Assembly (NCBI GenBank): GCA_036346225.1
Contig: JARFIW010001469.1
Span: forward strand, 9,580,001 to 9,644,000
DNA from: Platerodrilus igneus
Lineage: Eukaryota; Arthropoda; Insecta; Coleoptera; Lycidae
Reading direction: 5' to 3'
DNA length: 64,000 nucleotides
Shown here: one piece after another, positions 1 to 12,120 of the stretch
Layout: the number at the start of each line of letters is the position of its first letter
Numbering within the stretch: position 1 is the stretch's first letter
The notes under the pieces: model-generated
What the model saw: the letters and a program-made list of their open reading frames with translations, nothing else
What the model was told of the DNA's origin: nothing
Databases searched by the model: none
Made by a program: the position numbers and the translations under genes

Positions 1-110
1 AGCATTTTATGACGCCCATCGTAAAGGCTTGTTAATTATAAATTAAAATACAGCATTTTATAGCGACCCAAAACGTAGGGGTCAGAACACCACAAAAAAA
101 AAATTAAAAA
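1..110 (+). repeat. 5' LTR end and leader of a gypsy-like element (partial)
   Basis: The window opens inside two copies of a motif beginning CAGCATTTTAT followed by a CG..CCCA..CGTAGGGG block. The same motif closes the 3' LTR near 3890-4012 and the LTRs ending at 12120 and 17553. The block resembles the lysine-type primer-binding sequence of gypsy elements, so this is probably the LTR/leader border of the element whose gag starts at 235. The rest of the 5' LTR lies outside the window. Confidence 0.45.
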
Positions 111-234
111 AATTAAATATCGTAGGAGCGAGAAATTTAAAAATTAAAATTTATAGAAGCACGAATAAAAATTTAATTTAATAAGGGTTAGGAATTTAAA
201 ATCTGAAAGAATTTGAAATATTAAAAATTTAAAA

Positions 235-899
235 ATGGATAAACGAAGAAAGGAGACCAGAGAGGCATTAAGGAACCAAGGGGTAGAAATAAGGTCCCAA
301 GAAAGCGTAATTTTACAAGATGTATCTATGGAAATGCAAGGACAACGGTTGACGCGAAGTCAAAGTGAAGAAGAACAGATTTCACAACAATCTGAAATCA
401 TGTCTATTCTATTAGTCTTAAACAAAAAAATGGACAAAAGCGAAGAGACCATGGAAAATATTAAGATGCAGATTAAGGAGAATGGAGAAAAGCTCGGTGC
501 CGAAATAAAAATTATAAGCGACGGATTAAAAGAAAGTAATCAAACAATCGCGAAAATGCAGGTACACTTTGAACATAAATTCATTAGAATGATGGACGAT
601 GTAGATAAAGTTAGAGACGAGGTTTGGAAAGTGAAATGCGAAAAAGAAAAAAAGACCGGATTACAGATTTAGGTAAAAAGATGAGTGAAATTCAGGGAAA
701 CTGTGAAATAGGACTTAATGATGTAAATAGAGAGTTAAGTAATTTAAAATCACAATTTGAAAATGCGGGTAGGAATCAGGGGCAACACACTAGGATAAAT
801 AGACCGGAAATTTCAGTTGAACAGTATTCAACATTTTATGGAGACAACAAGGTAAATCCAAAAGTATTTTTAAATAATATAAGTAAATTAATACAGTGA
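235..899 (+). pseudogene. gag: gag N-terminal region, gypsy/errantivirus-like, frameshifted
   Basis: Two overlapping frames (235-672, then 624-899) cover the start of a Gag polyprotein. The first 145 residues are charged, rich in Q, E and K, and read as a coiled coil (LVLNKKMDKSEETMENIKM). The second frame carries on the coiled coil and then a conserved-looking stretch (STFYGDNKVNPKVFLNNISK) typical of the capsid start in errantivirus-like Gag, which lacks zinc knuckles. The frame change falls in the A-rich run near 640-655. The reading frame then ends at a TGA at 898-900 that interrupts an otherwise continuing frame, so the gene is broken. The start is the ATG at 235. Confidence 0.7.
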
Positions 900-1636
900 T
901 CAACAGATGAAAGGTACAATTTAAATTTCGTTAGATCAATGTTGAAAGGAAGCGCGGGGATATGGTCTGACTTAATAAAAAATGAGATAGGGACATTTCA
1001 GGAGTTTGAAAGTAGATTTTTGAGAAAATTTTTGGGGATAATCAACAGTACAAGGTGCGAGATAATTTAATTACAAGAAAATATAATCAGAACTTAGGGA
1101 TGACACGAGAACTATACGCCATACAAAAATTTTGTATAGCAAAGCAATTAGATCCGCCGATGGAAGAAACACAAACCATAAAGTACTTAGCGGGACATTT
1201 TGTCGAAAAGATAAGACATTATGTGATTATTCAAAACATAGTAAATAGGGACATCTTCTTGGAATATCTACAACGTTGTGATGAGTTAGGACAAAGTCGT
1301 GTGGCGGAAGGTAGGTTGATACCAAGACAGCGAGAAAATTTAGTTAGAATGCAAAGAAGCACCGAAAATATTAGATCGAATAATAGGGGAAATTATAGGG
1401 GAAATTTTTATAGAAACAATTACAACAACTACACTGATAATAGTTTTAGAAGGAACTGGAACACAAGAGACACGTCAAGAAGAGAAACAGAGCGAACGAA
1501 TCACGACAGAAACATAAATCAGTGTACGCCACAAGCACAACATCGGGAACAATCAGCACAACCTACAAGAACAAACCGTACCTATGCAGAAGTTACGAGT
1601 CAGGCAAGACCATCTACATCGAATCAGGATTTCTGA
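900..1636 (+). pseudogene. gag: gag C-terminal region
   Basis: After the TGA at 898-900 the same frame continues to about 1040 (capsid-like residues such as NFVRSMLKGSAGIWSDLI), then another frame is open from 1055 to 1636. The C-terminal half is basic and rich in N, R and Y (NRGNYRGNFYRNNYNNY), an RNA-binding-type tail that replaces a CCHC knuckle. At least one frameshift and one stop separate it from the N-terminal part. The 3' end overlaps the protease frame at 1522-1636, as expected for gag-pol overlap with frameshifting, although decay could also produce this. Confidence 0.65.
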
Positions 1637-2082
1637 AAGAGGACAAACCAAGTAAGCCCTTAAAAATAAATGGATACAAACACCAGCGTGAATATATACA
1701 ATGTGAAATGGAAAAGGAAATGAATAAAAGCTTATTACCGATAATTAAATTGAAAATTGGAAATAGTCGAGGTGGAACACTCATTGATGCGGGAGCAGAA
1801 GCGTCGTTAGTATCTGAGGGTTTTGTTAAACGGGAAAAAGTAATAGGAAGAATGATGGCCATTAAGAAGTTTAATTTAATAGCACCAAATAGCAAGAAAT
1901 TTGCAAGTGTGAGTAAAATAATAATTCTGGAATGTGAAATGGGTAAGATAAAGTTTCAGAATGAATTTATAATAGTGCCGGGGTTAAGAGTAGATGCAAT
2001 ATTTGGTATGGACATAATAGATAAGTTGGAATTAAAAATAAATGCCGAAGGAAAGGCAATAGATGTAAAGAGGAAGATATAA
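1522..2082 (+). pseudogene. retroviral-type aspartic protease (start of pol)
   Basis: A 186-residue frame carries a retropepsin-like domain. The flap and active-site region reads TLIDAGAEASLVS, followed by a beta-rich stretch and IFGMDIIDKLELKIN near the C-terminus, matching the second conserved G-[ML]-D motif of gypsy-class proteases. The active-site triplet is D-A-G rather than the usual D-T/S-G. That could be a decayed catalytic residue or a lineage variant. The frame ends at 2082 and pol continues only as scraps, so the element cannot be active. Confidence 0.7.
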
Positions 2083-2640
2083 AATGGGATAATGAGGAGA
2101 GCATTGAAGTCGAAGGACACTGCTTGAATGTTAATCGATTTGAGGGTGAAGTTGATATAAAGGAGTATATTGATGATGAATTAAAATGTCCAGAAGAAGT
2201 GAAAGATGGGGTAAAGACACTATTAAAGAACAATTCAAAATTAATAGGATCAGAATCCAGAATAGTAGCTACGGGATATATGTAGAAATCAGAAGTTGTA
2301 GACACAGAGACATATGAAGAAATTCCTCCTGCAAAAAAATATATCGAGTTTTATGGAAAAGGGCAAAGGTATAAGTGTGAAATGGTTCCTTTTGGTTTGT
2401 TAGAAAATAAGGGTATATGGGAACCGAATGAAGAATTTGGGCGTGATAGGTTAAAAGTTAGAGAACTTTTGGGATATGAAAGAGGATGCATTAAGGGGAA
2501 AAACTATAATGATAACTTAATTTCAGAAAATAAGTTTGGACAAAGCGCGTATAAAGGAAACAAGAAAGACAAGCTCATTGAAGAGAGAAAACTCTTGATA
2601 ATGGAGAAAAGTGTACATACTGTAAAATAAACTAGTGGAA
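2083..2640 (+). pseudogene. residual reverse transcriptase fragment
   Basis: Downstream of the protease only fragments of pol survive. Around 2300-2405 the frames read EEIPPAKKYIEFYGKGQRYK and MVPFGL, which fit the RT segment just after motif A (the fingers/palm strand ending in M-P-F-G-L). The text after 2405 does not look like RT and is low-complexity and lysine-rich, so most of RT, RNase H and integrase have been deleted. Confidence 0.5.
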
Positions 2641-3436
2641 ATAGGAATGTAATCATAAATTAGAATAGGTGTAGACAAATAGGAGAATTAAAGAGGGATA
2701 TTAATAAATTAGGATATCATCAAAAATTAGGATAGATTTAGGAATAGAAACTGTACAAATTGTAAATATTACAAAACAATAAAGCATAGGATAGGTTAAT
2801 AATAATTAGGACAGGTTTAGGACAAGTAGAAGTAGCATAAGTTGATGTAAATACGAGTGGTTCATTGGATATAGGAAAAGATGATGATGCTTATGAGAAA
2901 CAAGAAAAGGTATAGATAAGTTGGGATAGATAAATAGGAGGGGTTTATTAGAAACATGAAGAGATGAATATACGTTGTATAAATTGATGATAAATAAGAA
3001 AGGTATGTGAATAGGGATATAAAGACAGGAGAAATATGAAGAGATGATGAAGAATTATAAATAAATAATAAAAGTATATGCAAATAAAGAAAAGTATGGA
3101 TAAATAGGGAGAAAAATATTAGTAGATCATAATAGGTAGTGTGCAAATAGAAAAAGTATATGATAAATAGGAAAAGTATATGCAAATAGGAAAAGTATAG
3201 ATAAATAAGAAGTGAAATAGTAATAGATTATATTAACATAATGGTAGTAAAATTTAGAATGAATAGGTGTATATGTATAGTATAAATCAAAATAGGAATA
3301 GAAATGTAAAAATAATGTAGGAGTTGTGTATATAGTCAGAAAAATAAAAATAAAATAATTTTGCACCTATGTGAATTTTGTCTCACGTTGGGCGCCAAAA
3401 ACTAACATAAATTTTTATTTTAATTTGGGGTATTAA
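2640..3436. repeat. purine-rich degenerate tandem repeat within the element
   Basis: There is no coding sequence here. The plus strand is strongly purine-rich and consists of loose repeats built on AAGTATATGCAAATAGGAAA and GATAAATAGGA, clearest at 3060-3220. It occupies the place where pol would be. At 3384-3396 there is a TTGGGCGCCA, the reverse complement of a primer-binding-type sequence, just ahead of the 3' LTR. Confidence 0.5.
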
Positions 3437-4010
3437 TGCTATAATTATAGGGTAGTTTAGGGGTAGGTTAAAACACAGGGGTTGTAAAATAAATAAAAGA
3501 AACTTTCAGTTAACAAAAGCACATAATTACAGAGATTATAAGAGTAAATAGGTCACTATATATATTGTTAGTTGAGAGCACACTGTATATAAAAATGCAT
3601 AAAATTAAACGCATAAGAAATAGAAATATTCAAGAGTAAGTACAAGTTAAGATAAAATTTGAAAACGTAACAAAATGCATTAAAATTAAATTAACGGGAA
3701 ACTTATATGAATTAGCTTGATAAATATTTAACAAGTGCGTTAAATATATCATCGTATACGCAGTTTAAAATTATGCATTATTTGAAAATCGTACGTGACA
3801 TAAAGTATTACATTTGTTCAAAAATCCATAACTTAACATTTCACATCATAAGTGCTTGATTAATATAAAGGGGCTGAAATAACACAGCATTTTATGACAT
3901 GCTCAAATGTGGGGCTAAAAATTAATAAAACAATCGTGGGGCTGGAAATATCACAGCATTTTATGACGCCCATCGTAGGGGCTTGTTGATTATAAATTAA
4001 AATAACACAG

Positions 4011-4012
<2 letters not shown>
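3437..4012 (+). repeat. 3' LTR, internally deleted
   Basis: The first 130 bases (TTATAGGGTAGTTTAGGGGT and onward) match the start of the LTR at 15801 nearly base for base, including the later CACACTGTATATA segment. The end (CACAGCATTTTATGACGCCC, then AACACAGCA) matches the ends at 12120 and 17553. It is 576 bp against about 1.75 kb for those copies, so the promoter-bearing middle has been lost near 3840. A (TA)n tract follows directly. Confidence 0.6.

Positions 4013-4049
<37 letters not shown>
4013..4049. repeat. (TA)n microsatellite
   Basis: This is a pure AT/TA dinucleotide run. It sits exactly between the end of one LTR (AACACAGCA) and the end of the next, inverted LTR (TGCCGTGGAAC). Confidence 0.95.
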
Positions 4050-4056
<7 letters not shown>

Positions 4057-6105
4057 GAACCTATAGAAAAATTCGGAAACGAAGCTGGAACATCGATCCT
4101 TCACTGGACCGTCATAAGATTTTTCGAAAAACAAAATAAAAATATTATAAATTTTTTACCCTTTTATTTCTGCTTAAAATTCCTTCAGCTTCCCTGGCTA
4201 GCTCAGCTGTGCTTCTTCTCGAATACCTAAATTTACAGACATATCTGTTTCACACACGCACCTCATTCAATAATACTACCAAATAATACCACAATCATAC
4301 AACCTTTTATTTACACCTATTAACAGATAAATTATATTTACATGTGTTAAAAACAGTTTGATACAATAATTATAAAACTCAAATTATGGCATCTTTTAAA
4401 GTCCTTAATTTTTCTAATAAATTTTAAACAACTTCAATGAGATCTGAGTAGATGAGCCCCCACATGTTACCCTAAACTGACTTCACACTGGAGTATGGTG
4501 AGCTCATAATAAGCCAGTTTAGTTTGTATATGCCTTTTAAACCTTGCATAAATTAAAACCAAAAATTACAGACCCGTTTACCCTTTACAATTCAATTTTT
4601 ATCCTGACTAAATTTTGGATGTTTTAAATATACCCTTTTTCTATATTTAAACATTAATAAATAGTCCAGAACATGTATCATTTACAATAAATTTCTACAA
4701 CCAGAAACATGCCACCAAAAACGTCAACCACACAGCACAAAATTTCACAAATGTTTATACAACAACAGAAATTTCAAATAAATACCTAGATAATTCTTTA
4801 GTCTTCATTCCCATTGGAGATGGTTAGCATAAAAACCACTTGGCGTTGTTACCATTGACTATACTGCTAGTCGAATCCACAGGTCTCTACCATCCATATC
4901 ATGCACTCAAAATAGATTACCAGCTCTGGTTACCCCCATATATCATGTTTCCATTTATTGATTTTTGCTTAGTAGTAGCCGGACTTTATTAATTTAATAT
5001 GCACTACTCGTATTCACGTTAATAATTAGAGGTCCACTACTTCTGTTATACTTGCTACCACTTTATTTACAGAAACATAATCACATAAAATAATACTCAC
5101 CAAAAAAACTTTATTGTATGCTAGTCGGAACCAGCATTCAACACTTTATCGCAATAATCGAAAATCGAACAGAAAAGAAGAGAAGAGAACCTCAATAATC
5201 TAGGTTGGGTATCTATATGCTTTCAAAACCCCCTTAGTGGACGCTCTTCCAGCGAAAAACTTATTTTCAAACACCGTTTCTACAAATTTTGAGTATAACT
5301 GTCGGTTGATTTTGAAAATTTTTCCCGCCGTGTTTGTTGTATACGTCAAATTCGCTTACAACCGTCGCGTGTGCATTCCTTTCTAACACTGTTGACTTTC
5401 GACCAATGATAGAGTTTTCTGTCGTCACAAATCCCGCCTAAGTTCTATTTATCTCGGTCTTATGCATGTCTGCTGTCTCGTTCAAAACCCCACTTGAGTT
5501 ACAGAAAATCGATATTGATGACATCCTATCTCAATTCCACGTGTATGCCTACGTGAATCTCCATTCCTTGCTTGCTTTATATCTATCCCTATCTGTTGTG
5601 TATAACTGATTGTGCATTACCTTCACTTTTTAAGATGTTTGTTAGTCATGTTGTTTATACCAACTGACGGTTGAAAATATTTTCTCTGATTCTATCTTAA
5701 TATACTCTCGACTTCGTCGAACGTAACCTTTTAAAACGCAGGTGTTTCTGTTAATTATCAAACATAACAACTTCTTGGACTTTCTGCTTCTAGGTATCTG
5801 ATAAAACGAATACACTTGCCTTGGAATTATTGATTTTCTTACGCAGCACGTTCCCTTTTGCTTATACGTGTTGAATTAAAATAACTTTTGGTTAATTTTG
5901 CGTATCCTTGAACTTTTATTTGCCTTGAAGCTCTCTTCCTTCATGTAATTTTAATATTCCAATTATTAATTATAAAAATACGTTAATACTCGTCCGTTTT
6001 CACTAAATGAATTAAATTAATTTTTGCGCGTGAATAATTTTCTCTTTTCTATATACAGGGTTCTTGAAATTTTATTGTTTTTCACTGATTTAACCCTTTG
6101 AATCC

Positions 6106-6111
<6 letters not shown>
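4050..6111 (-). repeat. 2.06-kb LTR, minus orientation, solo
   Basis: On the minus strand this runs from TGTTGTGGATTC to GTTCCACGGCA, so it has TG..CA ends with short inverted termini. It is homologous over its whole length to the plus-strand copy at 6162-8160: both ends, the shared CTAGCTCAGCTGTGC block and the GACGCGCAAAA block can be paired by eye. No gag or pol adjoins it. With its partner it forms a head-to-head pair. I see no open coding sequence in it. Confidence 0.65.
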
Positions 6112-6158
<47 letters not shown>

Positions 6159-6161
6159 TAT
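6111..6161. repeat. (TA)n microsatellite at the centre of an LTR palindrome
   Basis: A TA dinucleotide run of about 50 bp with one CATA interruption separates two head-to-head LTRs. Confidence 0.95.
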
Positions 6162-8158
6162 TGTTATGGATTCAAATTTGGGGTAAGCAATGCAATTTCA
6201 AATACCCTGTATAGAGAAACGAACAAATTATTGACGCGCAAAATTTATTTAATTTATTTAATTTAAACGGACAAGTATTGACGTAATTTTATAAGTAATG
6301 ATTGAAAAGTTAGAAGTACATAAAGAAAACCAGTTTTAAGAAACAAATAAAAACGCATAATTAACTTAATTTATTTTAATTCAACGTGTAATAGCATTGG
6401 AAAACACACCAGGGTAAAGAAAATCGATAATACCAAGACAAAAGGTGTCTTGGGAGCAAACAAGGACGTCAGTTTTATCGGATACCGTGAAATATAGACT
6501 CCAAGAATTGTTGTTTTAAACGGTCTATAATTAAGAACACCTGCATGTTTAAAAGGTTACCTTCCTCGAAATTATCGGCATAATAAAGCGAGTTTCATAG
6601 AGAACAATGTTTAACCGTCATTGGCTTCGAATAACAAGCTAACAAAGTTTCTTAAAGAGTAGGTGAGAGGCACGATCAGTAATATGCTACAGATAGAGAC
6701 GGATATAAGAGCATTGGTTTTAAAACGCACGTAGTTAATCCACGTGGAGTGATGAGACGCTGTCAGCAATATCGATTTTCTACAACTCAAGTGGGGTTTG
6801 GAACGCGACATCAAATATGCATAAGACAGAGATAAAAATGTTACAGGCGGAGTTTCATGACGACACAGAACAGTATCATTGGTTGAAACGGATAGTTTTA
6901 CAAAAGTACAAATATGCGACAGGTGGAAGCGATTTTCGAATTATAAGGCGTGTCCACGAGGTGAATTTCTGGAAGCTTTAAGTCGGTTATATCAAACTTT
7001 GCAGAAGTGTTATTTCAAATTAAGTTTTTCGCATGAAGTGTGGCCTAGAGGTGGCATGTGAACGATATAAATACTCTGAGAGAATTAGGACTTTCCTCTT
7101 TATATTCTCATCGCTTTTAACTACTTACAACGATAGACCGACGTTATAGTAGAGTTTTTGTGAGTATTAAATATATTCATTATACCGTAAATGTACTGCT
7201 AGCACTTATAAATTGGTAGTTATGACCTTTTAGTTATTAACGTAAAGATACGAGTAGTGTAGTGAAAATCAAATTAACAGAGGTCCAAATACTACCATAC
7301 CAGGCTAGTAAATCAATAAATAGACGCATAATATACGTGAGTTTGTATGCTGTTATGGAATGGTATTTTGAAGCAATGCTTGGTGACTATCGGGGTTTTC
7401 ATCAATGAGTATGTGGAGAAGCAGAGCGCATAATCACGAAGCCGAGGGGTTTAACAAATCATCGTCTGAAGGGATAGAGGCTTGAAGCATTCTCTAGGTA
7501 ACTTATTAAAATTTTCTGTTATCTGATAAACTTTTGGTATTATTTTGGTGATCTGTAAGTGAATATTGGAGTTATTTATAGTTATTAACGCAAGATACGT
7601 GTACTGGAGAATTATTGGGGTTATTTAAATTATTGAAAAGGAGTGTATTGAAAACTTATTGAATTTTGTTATGAATATAAATTGGATTGTTAAGGGTACA
7701 TGGGTTTATTAGTTTTGGAGTAATTTTATGCATGGAAAAAGGGATACATTGTGTGCAATAAATATAGGGTAATTATTTGGGGCCCATCTACTCATATTGT
7801 ATTAAATGTGTTTGCAAATTATAATTTAAAACAAGGACTTTGACACATATCACTTATTAAGTTGTAATTAGTGTACCAAACTGTGTATACCTGTGAATAA
7901 TTTGGCTGTAAATAGCGTAAATAAAAGATTATATGATTGTAGTATTATTTGGTTTTATTAAATGGTGTGCGAGTGGGAAGGAAGAATTATTGTTAATTTA
8001 GGTATCCGACAAGAGGCACAGCTGAGCTAGCCAGGGAAGCTGCCGAAGATTGTTGCAGCAGAATAAACGGGTAAGAATATTTTTATAAATTTTTTTATTT
8101 TTTTTGAAAATTAGTGTTGATACTGGCGATGTCTTACCAATAAGTCCACGATCCACAG

Positions 8159-8160
<2 letters not shown>
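6162..8160 (+). repeat. 2.0-kb LTR, plus orientation, solo
   Basis: It runs from TGTTATGGATTC to GATCCACAGCA. Inside are a TATA box (ATATAAATAC near 7057), a splice-donor-like GTGAGT at about 7160, and AATAAA-type signals near 7918. Around 7220-7640 there are related direct blocks (TTATTAACG..AGATACG twice). The small open frames at 6611-6814 and 6879-7061 do not look like genes. (TA)n tracts flank it on both sides. Confidence 0.65.
7053..7066 (+). promoter_or_regulatory. LTR TATA box
   Basis: ATATAAATAC lies about 100 bases before a GTGAGT donor-like site. The same TATA-then-donor layout recurs in the LTRs at 10381, 12121 and 15801, so this is probably the LTR promoter. Confidence 0.5.
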
Positions 8161-8199
<39 letters not shown>

Positions 8200-8477
8200 G
8201 GTTAATATAATTATAATTATAATTATAATTACACACATATGTTATATTTCAAAATCCTGTCACATTAATTTTTAATCTAATAATTGTCACCTAGTTTATT
8301 TTATACATAATCGCACATAAAACTTTTAGATGCTACAACCTATTCTAAATTGTTAAAGCTTCATTATTCTTTTCCTGACGAAGAAAATAATAAATTTTCG
8401 AAAGCTCGAATAGAAAAAAAGAAGTTATAATTTCTAATAAATATAGACTGAATCCCCAATAACAACATATTCCAAAG

Positions 8478-8530
<53 letters not shown>
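8161..8530. repeat. (TA)n tracts flanking a short AT-rich spacer
   Basis: (TA)n runs occupy 8161-8194 and 8479-8530. Between them is an (AATTAT)n stretch at about 8206-8231 and 250 bases of AT-rich sequence without a gene. The open frame at 8345-8548 is a translation of the microsatellite. Confidence 0.85.
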
Positions 8531-8534
<4 letters not shown>

Positions 8535-9480
8535 TGATTACACCGCACGCCGATGTAATAAACGTCCTGCTGAATGCCATTGCTCTGTGTTTTTCTCTAA
8601 TCTTCTAATTTAATTATGCCACGGCTAGCCCTTTTGAATTTACACAGAGTGCACAACGTTACGATGATCAATTTAATTTACCCCTTTAACTCTTACCTGT
8701 TTGAATTGACAAAACAAAGCCAATCAATATTCATATAATGAACGGAAATAATATTTACACTTCACAATTTTTGTAATCCTTTAAATACACCCCTCAATCA
8801 ATTAATATTTTATGGATCATTTCTCCCAAAATTTATATCCTTTTAATTTAATTTTAGTCACCAAAAACGACAGCTTTTACAAAACAATCTGGAACGTTTA
8901 ATACCCTTTTAAGATTATTACGTAAGTTTCAACGTATTCAATATTCTTGTTGACTCCTTACAAACTTTAGAGAAAATTAATATATTCAGTGTTAAAATTT
9001 AAATTTGAAAAGGTTCTTTAAAACTAGTTCGCTCTGACATGTGATATTCTGATGAGTTGTTGCGTGTTGTGGATCAACACCCCTTATTATCTTCAATCGA
9101 AAACCAATGCTTTGCTTTGTACTCCTTGACGTATGTTTGAACCAATAATTCAGTACGGTTATACCTTGTTTCCAAAATTCACCTCGTGCTTTATTCTATA
9201 TTTCTCTGGATACGCCTTGGACTTCTTCACTTAAATACCACTTGGAATACGTAGGCTTCTTAATATCATAAATTTAGAATTATTCTACTTATAGTAGTGC
9301 ATTAGAATTAGATTAGAAGTGGATTAGCAGTGGATTGGAATACCATACTTATGACCTTGGATTAGAAGCAGTTTTCTGCAAAAACGACAAAATCTTTTTC
9401 ATATATTCTTAACGCAATTCCTCAATTATTCTTACACAACACTATTTTTCACTATAATATAAAATTTATTTATTTGATAC
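8531..9480 (-). repeat. partial LTR, minus orientation
   Basis: 8560-8960 pairs with the reverse complement of 13450-13860. Shared blocks include the GCCACGGCTAGCCCTTTT / AAAAAGGGCTAGCCGTGGC segment, the AGAGTGCACAA segment and the GGAACGTT segment. It therefore looks like the 3' part of the same LTR family as 12121-13857. I could not follow the homology past about 9480. From there to 10320 I see only AT-rich sequence without a gene. Confidence 0.5.
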
Positions 9481-10320
9481 GTAAATATTTAATTAAGAGT
9501 ATTGCAGGTACGCGTGCATCAAATTGAGACTGACCGCTTCTTATCAACTCTGGGCGTTATATAGCTTTTACCCTCTACATTTGGATTGGTTTTCCAAACA
9601 GCTTTACAAAGTGTTACAACCAACCATATCTGTTCTGGTAATTCCTAGTATATTTTCAAGATGATTTCTGACGAAACCATTTTGGAGTTCCGTATCATGC
9701 TGTTATTTACTATTGTTTTACGATCTTTAATCACCTTGTTATTGTTATGGTTGCTGGACTTTTAGCTTATGTCCGTTGTTTTGTGTAGATAATGCTTTTG
9801 GAGAATAGTACAAAATAAATGATGTAACACGAGTGCTGTTTTAGTTTATGTATTTATTTAAACTCATCTTTGAAAGTGCACTTTTTTATCAAAGCGTATT
9901 GCTCCTTATTACAAGCGTAATTGCATGAAGATTTACTAAGTTTTATCTTATCTTCTGCGTATTTATTGTATAACTTAGTGAACGCCTTTTGACGTATCTT
10001 AATTACATGTATCGTAACCACAAACAACAACGGTCCAAATGTCCAACATTGCAGATTATCACATGCTTATCACTTTACACTTGCGAAGCAAGGAAAATAT
10101 TAAACACAGAAAAACTCAATATAAATTTTAAATGAGATATAATACAAAACGCTAGTATCAACGCAAATATAAGGTAGTTAAGTACACAAAGCACAAAGTA
10201 AGTTGATAAATACTAACGTATTATAGTTAATAAAATGAAATAATAACTTAGACTTTTATGCAAAGCCCAAATGATTATTTCAAATCGAGCTAGTAATTAA
10301 AATATAGAAAATATAAGGTC

Positions 10321-10366
10321 TTGGACAGGATTTGAACCTGCATCTCAGTCTTGCTGAGACCGTGCG
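10321..10366 (-). ncRNA. tRNA-like 3' half, probably a SINE or LTR-linked relic
   Basis: On the minus strand GCAGGTTCAAATCCTGTCC folds as a T-arm (5-bp stem, 7-base loop) and contains a B-box (GGTTCAAATCC). It is preceded by a 6-bp hairpin TCTCAG-CAAGA-CTGAGA in the place of an anticodon arm. No acceptor 5' strand or D-arm is visible, so it is not a complete tRNA gene. Confidence 0.35.
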
Positions 10367-10380
10367 TATATATAATGCTA

Positions 10381-12120
10381 TGATAATAGGGTAGTTTAAG
10401 GGTAGATTAAGTCATAGGGGTCGTAGGATAGATATAAATAACTTTAACTTTAAGAAAATCAAATAATTCCAGCAATTATAAGATTAAATCGACTATTCTA
10501 CAAAAAGTCAATTGCGTGGACACTGTGTATAAAATATATGTGATTAAATGTATGAGAAACAAGCTCTTTTAGTAATAATCCGATATCATTTGATTAGAAC
10601 AGTAATGTGTGCGTCGTATAAATATATTTAAGTATAGTTTACAACTAAAAATAAGATTTTACAAGCAACTAATTGCATCAAAATAAATTACCAGGAAATA
10701 GATAAATTGGCACTCCAAATATTTAATAATCGCGTCAAAAATATCAACGTAATTATCATGCAAACGCATCTTAATACGCCATTATTAGAAAATCGTTACG
10801 TGACTAGAAAGAACACATTTGTTCAGAAAACCAACATTCTGTAACAAACAAATAAGCACCAAGCGGTTCAATTATATGATAAATCGTGAACTTTCAATTG
10901 ACAAACATTGAATACAGGACTTAATAAAAGCCTAAAATTGGAAAACCTATTATAATACTGTAATATATTGAGCGCTTACGTGATCGATAGAGCATTTCGT
11001 CGAAGAATTAAACTAGGGAATTTGTGAAAATTCCGAGTTCTGTTAGATAAGGCAAAGTACAAGCCTTGTTTATAAACACGTCAATGAAAACTATTGGTGG
11101 GAAGGGCTTATAAATACAATAAAAAACGAATAACACTTAGTCCATATTCAACCGAGCACCAACTATGCTCGAATGCCGTAAAAACTTACGTAATTAATTA
11201 GTGAAATAAAATTAAATATAAATGAAATTAGAAAGTGCTAAAATTTGTGTGACGAAAAATAAGTCGATTTACAAAGAGACGTAAGTTAAACAATTAATTA
11301 AATTTATTTCTAATATTTAACAAAACAGGGCTTCTTATATTGGGACGGATTTTTGGAGGCGATTCCTTTATTGGGACGGTTTTTGTTAAGGCTTCTTATA
11401 TTGGTACGGCTTTTTGGAGGTGATTCTTTTATTGGGACGACATTTTGTTGATGCCAATTGGTGGAGACAATTTTGTTGATACGACTCAATGTTCATGTCG
11501 AGGTCTAAGCCTTAACGCAAAATACCAGAAATCAAAAGTGGATGATTTTGGCCAATAAGTAAAGCGGACACAACAAGGGATGCAGACCACAGACTATGAT
11601 GGAACTCCAGTAATCATTCCAGGTTAGCGATTTTTAAACATTTTATTATTGAAAGACTGTTTCAAATTTAATATTTGCTATACATTGTGTATTTGTAAGA
11701 ATCATTAAAAGGCCATTTGAAAAATATGAAAACAGGAAAAATCATCTTAGAACGTTCGAAGGTACTTGAGAGTAATTAAAAGATATTGTTGCTGGCTTTC
11801 AGGAAAACATAAATTTGGTAAATGTAAATATTCTATCCAAGGGAAAATTTTGAGTTTACACAACATTGTACATATTATCAATTATTATATTGTGTGTTCT
11901 AGAACTGCTTTATTTGAATCCATTCAAAAGGTTAAAATAAGATTTATTCAGTGAGCTAGTCGGGGTAAAAAGCTAAAATAAATATTACGTATCAATTAAT
12001 AACGCCCAATTGAGGGGCATCTCACAGCAATTTATGACACCCATCGTAGAGACATAAAATTCCAAAGGCGATATCACAGCAATTTTATGGTACGCCCAAT
12101 CGTGGAGCTAGTTTCACAGC
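10381..12120 (+). repeat. 1.74-kb LTR with a short intron-like segment and 62-bp tandem repeat
   Basis: It starts TGATAATAGGGTAGTTTAAG and ends in the CACAGC motif after two copies of the TTTATG..CGCCCA block. Inside are a TATA box (CTTATAAATAC, about 11109), a GTAAGT donor at 11281, a matching AAACAG acceptor at about 11328, then two copies of a 62-bp unit rich in TTGGGACGG (11329-11460). Near 11766-11954 there is a short frame with no recognisable product. The next LTR begins at the following base. Confidence 0.6.
11281..11328 (+). other. putative intron inside the LTR
   Basis: GAGAC|GTAAGT..ACAAAACAG|GGCT gives a 48-bp AT-rich intron-like segment. The equivalent positions of the LTR at 15801 (GAGAC|GTAAGT.. 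to ..AAACAG|GACT, 16606-16656) and of the LTR at 12121 (GTGAGT at about 13007) share this layout. Confidence 0.4.

Noticed and set aside
2862..3366. Long minus-strand frames (107 and 79 codons) rich in Y, F, I and L.
   Set aside because: They are translations of a purine-rich tandem repeat and have no domain or start context.
8345..8548. Frame with a YIYIYIYI run (also at 19602-19820 and 20389-20637).
   Set aside because: The YI run is the (TA)n microsatellite itself. Only the flanking Penelope text at 20396-20530 is real.
10321..10366. Considered a functional tRNA gene.
   Set aside because: Only the anticodon-like hairpin and T-arm are present; there is no A-box half and no paired acceptor stem.
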